DNA of 64,000 nucleotides, from assembly GCA_015847255.1 (NCBI GenBank), contig JADLZK010010876.1, positions 496,001 through 560,000 on the forward strand. The letters are read 5' to 3'. Positions within the stretch are counted from its first letter, which is position 1. Each line of letters opens with the position of its first letter. The translations under genes and the position numbers were made by a program. The notes below the pieces were generated by a model. That model was not told where the DNA came from. It made no database searches and saw only the letters and a program-made list of their open reading frames with translations. Shown piece after piece: positions 58,106 to 64,000 of the stretch. Source of the stretch: Hyparrhenia diplandra (Eukaryota > Streptophyta > Magnoliopsida > Poales > Poaceae).

Positions 58106-58250
58106 CTCCCTCGATTCCAAATTATAATATGCTTTGACTTTTCTAGATACATAATTTTTTGTTATGTACTTAGATATACGTCTAATTACATAGCTAGTAA
58201 AAACAATGCATCCGGAAACCAAAACATATTATAATTTGGAATAGAGGGAG
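58106..58250. mobile_element. Stowaway-like MITE
   Basis: 145 bp. Left end CTCCCTCGATTCCAAATTATAATATG; right end CATATTATAATTTGGAATAGAGGGAG, near-perfect inverted repeats, followed by TA. No ORF. Confidence 0.75.
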
Positions 58251-58289
58251 TAAGCATCTAGCATGGCCTAGCGGAGGTTCATTAAAATG

Positions 58290-59960
58290 ATAATTGAAGA
58301 ACCCAAAAGGAGACTAGAGGGGGGGGGGTTGTTTGAATAGGAGCCTCAAAAATTCTTTTAAATTGTCGAACTTGTAGCTCTCACGTCTCCTCAAAAGCAA
58401 AACCACACACACAACATACGGAAGATCACGACCTATGTAACTAGGTGGATGCGCTAGAAAATGTTCTAGACGCAAAACAGATCAACCGGAAAGAAATAGA
58501 CACGAGACCGAAGCGAACCAAAGCAAATCCGAAAGTCCGATGACTAAATTTTGGAGCACAGACTTGCTTGAAAACAAAGACTACGACCTTCACTCGAAAC
58601 CGGGTCTTGACCGTCCGCCTGGGAATGCGGATCGTCGATTGGCTTGGACTGCATACCGTCGGACCTGTCCCCGCCGGAGGACGCGGCTAAAAACCAAAAA
58701 CTCGAATGGATCAAAGGAGCCGGATCGGGCCGAAGAAACCACGCCGGACTATCCGGGCAAGGAAGCGGACCGTCCGGCAAGCAAAGTTCCAAAAACTCGA
58801 CTAAAAACCGACCGCTGTAAATTGTTGCCGAGAGGATCCGTGATCGTCCGGGCTGAAGAGGCGGACTGTCCGTGGTCCACATGCCAAAGAGAAACTAGGC
58901 CTCGCCCCTCGAACTAATCTAAGGCCCGACACCCATACCGCTCGCCGGCAAGGGGCGATTTGTGCGCGCCTAGCGAAACAAACGAACAACAACGGCGACG
59001 ATGGCAATTCTCCATAAACTCGACAAGAACTCGATCATACCTCGATCCAAAACCATAAAATTAAGTTCGATAATCTACACATGTGGGTGACCGTTTCCTC
59101 CTTGGAAATTTTGGATCTCACCAAGCAAATCGAGAGAAATTTCATATCACGCTCAAACCCTAACCAAAAATGACCCAAACACAACATCGCTTGAACTGTG
59201 GACACAAGAGGATTCTTGGTCGTGAACTAATTAAAAGCAACAAGAATCACGAAAAACGGACTACAAACGAAGAATTGGGCACTAGAAGAGGGGAGGAGAA
59301 AAAGGTCGCGAAAATAGAACACAAGAACACAAACAACTCAGAGCAAAATCACAACACACAAGGTGAGCCGACCGACCCCAAAAGCACAGAGGGCATGTAC
59401 ACACCGAGGGGGTGTGCTTCCTACGAACAAGATCACAAAATAGTTGTCTGAACCTCTCCCACTCAACGACAGACTGAGAAACCCTAACTAAAAACTAGAA
59501 ACTGGAGAGGCAATCTGAGATGGAGGGTTATCCTCTCAATTTATAGTCTTGGTCACAATGACCATCCTACCTCTATCGATACAGCTTGCCGTAACCACTT
59601 AGCTAGGGGCATAATGGTCGGACTTGAATATCTTCCGATCCAACGACCACCGCGCCTCCTTATATGTAGCATTGCTCCACACAATTTCTCGGGTTACCAC
59701 GCGTGCCGCCCTAAGGCCCACCGTAATATCCGCCCCCGAAGTTTTGAGGCCCAAACCCAAAAAACATACCACCGATGGTTTTAAGGCCCAAACCACCAAA
59801 CCCGCGCCCGTGGTGCTCGCCGTCGCCTACCATATCCGAGAACCACACCGCATAACACAAACCAAAAGATATGTCTTCGACACACTCTCTATGTGCCGGT
59901 GAACATAGCTGAAGCATAAAGAATAAAGAAAAATAGAGATAAAATGTTGACTGCTCACAA
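58290..59960 (-). repeat. Unclassified transposon-derived repeat, possibly an LTR
   Basis: No protein recognised. It contains several GGACCGTCCG-like motifs (GACCGTCCGCC at 58,609; CGGACCGTCCGGC at about 58,768; GATCGTCCGGGC at 58,842; CGGACTGTCCG at 58,862). On the minus strand, TATAAATTGAGAGG (about 59,532-59,545) is followed by TTAGGGTTTCTCAGTC, resembling a promoter and transcript start. The purine run GAGACTAGAGGGGGGGGGG (58,311-58,329) stands at the left edge. Classification is a guess. Confidence 0.4.
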
Positions 59961-60716
59961 TCACTCAATCAAACAAGTAAACATATTTGATCTAAATCAA
60001 CCATGTATTCGCAATAATAATAAAAGATAAGTTATGACGAGACATCTGATCATCCCAAAATTTTGGGCCAAAATTCCTGTAGTGTGTCACATCATACGCC
60101 AGAAGACGCTTCGTTTGTTAGTGGTAAATATTATCCTACCATGGCGTAACTAAGCTCAAAAGAATCGCCTCGCAAGAATGTACATCTAAACAAGAATTAG
60201 TTTTTTTATTTACCTAAAATTTTATAGTGGCCGGCAAGCGCCTTTGGGTGTATTGATGTTTTGATGTGATGGGAATGCAAAGAAATTTTGGAGAGGAATT
60301 TGGGCTCTAAACACACACATTGTCTAAAAAAAAAAAAAAGATCTAGTTTGTGTGATTGCGTTGTGCAAGTTGATTCATCTTTCTCGTTCCAGCACGAAAA
60401 GGATACTGCAGCTCCAGGATAAGTTTGAAGCGAGAAGAAAAGACGAGTGAAAAAGAGGACTCGATCGATTTCCCAAAATCTATGAATCTTTTGAGCTGCT
60501 ATCGTCATTCCTGCAGCAAAAGAGAAGATGGTAAAATCTTTGTCCACTTATCCTCCTCCGATCAAACGTGGCGAGTCGGCACTGGTCCCTCGTATACGGA
60601 GTCCGGATTCTTGCGGGCCCCAGCGTGTTATCCTCCTCCGTTCCGACGTGGCCGGCCGGAGTCCACGGTACGGTACTTGGTGGCGAGGACGGAATAGTCG
60701 CGGGCCGGCGTACGTC
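59961..60716. other. Intergenic, no gene recognised
   Basis: A 14-A run at about 60,327-60,340. Two related short segments, TTATCCTCCTCCGATCAAACGTGG (60,546) and TTATCCTCCTCCGTTCCGACGTGG (60,629), form a local direct repeat. The last eight bases (60,709-60,716) are the hAT target duplication. Confidence 0.4.
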
Positions 60717-61513
60717 CATGGGCGGACCCAGCAGGTAGTCTAGGTAGGCCATGGCCTACCCTGAAATTTGGCCCAAAAGATTTATTACTCTGCGCGGCCA
60801 TGGAAATTTGGCTCATTGCTCGTTTCCCGGGGTCCGTTGTCTATGCGAGCGCGAGTGCCAGCGGCGTCGAGCGAGCGAGGCAACCCACAGTCCTCGTCTT
60901 CCTTCCGGCTCTCGACTCGTTCGCGACCCAGGCACGTGGAGAGCAGCGCCGCGGCAGCGGCTGTCCGGCCGTGACTCTGTCCCCTGGTGGAGCCATGGGC
61001 GCTGGGCCCCCTTGCCCTGGATAGATTAGTATGCATGCACACTTTGTATAGCTACCACACACACACACACACACCCATACATGCATTCACGTAGGCCACG
61101 ACTAAACTTACATTAGCTATTTTTATCCTGATGATACTAGGAGTATATTTCAACGCACTACAACAAAACTTTATTAGCATTTGTGTTTAGCTAGTGATTA
61201 GTAAGAAGACTAAAATTGCACCCCCTCCCTTGAATTCTAACCTGGCTCCGCCACTGCCCTTCTCTCGGTGGGTTTGTCCACTATGATTTCTCCCAAATCC
61301 TATTGCTTTGTTGCTTTGCTCGTCAAAAAAAAAAAAAAAAAAAAATCCTATTGCTTTATGCAGTTATATTTCTCCAGCGTATGTCTCAAAATATGTTATT
61401 GTAATTTGGTTGATTTATAGCCATTTTAACTAACTTTTTTTTTAGATTTCATCGTATTACACATAAATTTTTTTATAGGACTACCCTGATTTCAAATCCT
61501 GGGTCCGCCACTG
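60717..61513. mobile_element. Non-autonomous hAT-like element
   Basis: 797 bp. The left terminus CATGGGCGGACCCAG and the right terminus CTGGGTCCGCCACTG are inverted repeats with few mismatches. It is flanked on both sides by the perfect 8-bp duplication CGTACGTC (60,709-60,716 and 61,514-61,521), the length made by hAT transposases. No transposase ORF. It contains an AC microsatellite (61,056-61,074) and, at about 61,242-61,254, an internal CTGGCTCCGCCACTG resembling its own terminus. Confidence 0.82.
61056..61074. repeat. AC microsatellite
   Basis: Uninterrupted CA/AC dinucleotides inside the hAT-like element. Confidence 0.9.
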
Positions 61514-61521
61514 CGTACGTC

Positions 61522-62261
61522 GATGGCCGCTCCGGCCGGCGGCGTAGGCCCGGAACCAAGCTGCGCCACTGGATTATTGTTCATTCGCGCGGCCGCTGGA
61601 GAGACCGAGCGCAGCGTAATCCAAAGCTGGATCGGTATGTCTAACACGTCTTGTGCTGCTGCTGAGACTGAAAGCGATCGAGCTCCTGCATTTTTTCATT
61701 CTGATGTTGCGAGCTGACATTGAAAACAACGTTTCGTACTTGATGACGAGAGCTTTCAGTGTGGTACGCTACTGCTGCAACATTGGCAAGAAGAGACCGG
61801 CCCGGGGGCCACACACAGCAAGCATTGGCCACGAGTTTGAGTTGGTTGCCGAGACGAAATAGAATGAATCCAACAACTGTGGACGACAACGATCAGGAAC
61901 TTACGTACACCATTAACTTGAATTTCCAAGCCCCAACTCGGAACCGATTTTGGTTTCCGCTCGGTACTTGTTGATCCAATAAACACCCGTCTCTTTTTTT
62001 CTGCAAAAAAATCGAATACTGATACCAACCGAAGACTTGCTCCGCCAGAGCCTGCTTGCTTGCATGCATGCGCACAACTAGCTTGGTTGGGCCCTGTTGC
62101 TTTGGTCTGAACGTGTAGCCTGTCACTGCTGCTCCTTGCTCATATTCTCCTTGCATCAGTTCATCGTCAAGCGTGTCTGCTTCCACCATGGACACAGGAT
62201 CCGCCAGTAGTGGTACCCATCTCATGACAGCTTTTCTTCTTCAATCAGAGGTGAACGCTTC
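61522..62261. other. Intergenic, no gene recognised
   Basis: Mixed-composition sequence between the two transposons. Short ORFs on both strands have no recognisable domain. TTC at 62,259-62,261 is the CACTA target duplication. Confidence 0.4.
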
Positions 62262-63369
62262 CACTAGTACCTAAAACCTTTTGCGTGACGGGCATAATAG
62301 ATTTTTGCGTGGCGGACCTCAGAGCCCGTCACTAATGAAAAGGTCACGGTTAATCGCGTGAGCTTGCGTGGCGGGCTACGATTGCCCGTCACGGTAAAGA
62401 TAATATCCGTGGCGGGCGCATTAGGATGCCCGCCACAAGATGGTTCGAAAAAAATAAAAAGAGCAAAAACCCTAGACAGGGCCCGCGAAGCCCATCTACA
62501 GAGCCCGCCGAGCCCATCTAGGGTTGCGGCGCCGCCGGCGCCCGATCCCGCCGATCCATCGCCGGATCCCGCCGATCCATCGCCGGATCCGCCGGCCAGG
62601 CGCGCGCCGCCGGATCCCGTCGATCCATCGCCGGAACCGCCGCCAAGAGGGAGCGCCGCAGACGGATCCCGCCGATCCATCGCCGAATCGCCGCCAAGAG
62701 GAGCGCCGCCGCCGGATCCGCCGGAGCCCGCGCTCGTGGAGCCACTTCCGCCACCGCCTCGCGCCGCCGCAGGGAGGAGGCCTCCTCGCCGCCCGGAGCC
62801 GGAGTGCTCGCCGCGCCACCACCAGCAGGGGGGAAGTCCGCCGCCCGGGGTGCTCGGTGCGGCGCCACGGTGGGGACGACATGGCGTGGATCCGGCTGCA
62901 GAGAAGAGTGGAAGAGAAGGTGCTCGGTGGTTGAGAGGAGGGAAGAGAAGGTGCCAGAGAGAAGAGAGAGAAGTTGTCCGGTCTAATGAGAGAAGAGAGA
63001 GAGGGGGGCAACAAAACCCTAAGTGGCTATTATATAACCGACGCCGGATTGGGCCTTGCCCGGTCCTGTTGGGCCTAAACACCGGGTCGATTATCGCGGC
63101 GGGCCTTTTAGGTTGCCCGCCACGGAAAGATTTTTGGCGCGGGCGCGGCACCTTAACACGCCCGCCACGGAAAATATTGTATTTTTCGCGGGCGGGCGTA
63201 GTTAAGGTGCCCGCCACGCAAAAAAAATCTTTCCCGCGGGCGGCAAAAACGCCCGCCACGCAAAAAGAAAAGCTGGACGTGGCGGGGTATTTTCCGTGAC
63301 GGGCAAAAAAAAAGTGCTCGCCACGGAAAAGATTTTGCAAGTGCTCGCAAAATCATTTTGTTACTAGTG
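62262..63369. mobile_element. Non-autonomous CACTA element
   Basis: 1,108 bp, starting CACTAGTA and ending TACTAGTG, flanked by TTC on both sides (62,259-62,261; 63,370-63,372). A 3-bp duplication is the CACTA hallmark. Both ends contain arrays of small palindromes built from GTGGCGGGC and GCCCGCCAC. The interior is GC-rich, with four to five copies of a GATCCCGCCGATCCATCGCCG unit (62,545-62,685) and a GA-rich tract (62,895-63,005). Long ORFs on both strands are by-products of this composition; no transposase. Confidence 0.85.
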
Positions 63370-63375
63370 TTCTCC

Positions 63376-63401
63376 AAAAAAAAAAAAAAAAAAAAAAAAA
63401 A
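63376..63401. repeat. Poly(A) tract
   Basis: 26 consecutive A immediately beyond the CACTA target duplication; a simple repeat of unknown origin. Confidence 0.9.
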
Positions 63402-64000
63402 CGAATGCCGTGATGCTCATCTTACTATCTTTGATATTGGTATTAGTATCTATGAGGGAGACTTTTATGTTGGCCCGTTTGCTGCAGCTGGAAGCCTGGA
63501 AGCTGCTTTCAGCTGCTGCGGCTGAAAACATTTTTGAAGGAATTAGCGGCTAGAGACTTGGTGTAGCTGTATTTTGCAGCAGCTAAATACTTGGTGTACA
63601 GCTTAGAAACAAAGTGGATGGTTTTTGTTGGGTTCTTATTGCAAATTATGGGGCTGCAAAAGTGGAACATAAGGAATAATCCTTCCTCGATGAGTTGGTC
63701 CAAAATGTGCAAAGGAAACATGTCCTGTTCTTGTGGGTGCAGAACTGAGATTTTGAATATCATTTCAAGCCCACAGGAAAAGAGCAACGATAGATATGAG
63801 GATTGGTGGCCCTTCATGTTGTTTAACGCTATAAAGAGAAACTTGCTCTTCTTTTATGGGAAGAATAACGGTATCAAAGAGCTAAGACAACTTGGTTCTG
63901 CTATCTGGTGATTGTAATGATGCTAAGTATTTTCATTTGGTGGCCAATGGAAAGCATACGAAAAAACAAGGATTTTTTTGTGTGTGTTTAGAGCAAGAGG
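63402..64000. other. Window end: possible MITE start, no gene recognised
   Basis: GCCCGTTTGCTGCAGCTGGAAGC (from 63,474) with CAGCTG-rich palindromic sequence resembles the end of a MITE. The plus-strand ORF 63,591-63,911 has no recognised domain and is probably not a gene, though a fragment of a longer exon cannot be ruled out. Confidence 0.35.

Noticed and set aside
62264..63340. Very long ORFs on both strands (up to 358 codons)
   Set aside because: They lie wholly inside a CACTA element with both ends and target duplication defined, are made of Pro/Ala/Arg/Gly low-complexity sequence from GC-rich repeats, and overlap each other antisense.
63591..63911. 106-codon ORF at the right edge
   Set aside because: No recognisable domain, no splice or promoter context, and adjacent MITE-like sequence; kept only as a note.

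Overview
This is a plant nuclear window, most likely from a rice-type grass (Oryza or a close relative). The grounds are the retrotransposon lineages, the abundance of small Stowaway-like and Tourist-like elements, and two intron- or signal-peptide-bearing plant genes. No rRNA, tRNA, CRISPR or bacterial feature was found.

Positions 1-37,170 are one nest of LTR retrotransposons. The oldest member (E0, minus strand) is a Ty3/gypsy element: its gag is split between 36,559-36,108 and 145-1, and its 5' LTR lies at about 36,600-37,170. Into that gag inserted E1 (146-36,107, minus strand, target duplication ATCTT), a Tekay/Del-type chromovirus with 3.7-kb LTRs and a chromodomain. E1 was hit twice. 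E2 (5,653-15,422, plus strand), an Athila-type element with 1.33-kb LTRs, sits in E1's RNase H coding sequence. E3 (22,211-34,880, plus strand), a Tat/RIRE2-type element with 0.52-kb LTRs and a 163-bp tandem array behind its integrase, sits inside E1's 5' LTR. Gag, protease, RT, RNase H and integrase can be traced in E1, E2 and E3, but all are broken by frameshifts and stops.

Positions 37,171-64,000 are gene space. It holds (i) a DUF1191-family membrane protein gene at 41,727-42,760, apparently intronless and read in several frames; (ii) a four-exon NPH3/BTB gene at 51,864-55,931, with one single-base disruption in exon 3; (iii) a large inverted repeat (38,315-39,008 against 44,393-45,330) bracketing the DUF1191 gene; and (iv) many small transposons. 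The last group includes a hAT-like element with a perfect 8-bp target duplication (60,717-61,513) and a non-autonomous CACTA element with a 3-bp duplication (62,262-63,369).

Many differences between paired LTRs fall at CAG/CTG/CCG trinucleotides and take stereotyped forms: CAG in one copy against CAAAG or CGTA(A) in the other, and CTG against CTCG or CCG. This looks like systematic sequencing or consensus error at CHG-methylated sites rather than biological mutation. It would account for many of the broken frames in the retroelements and possibly those in the two genes. The nest is otherwise a normal grass heterochromatic block, and I see no convincing new multi-gene system.
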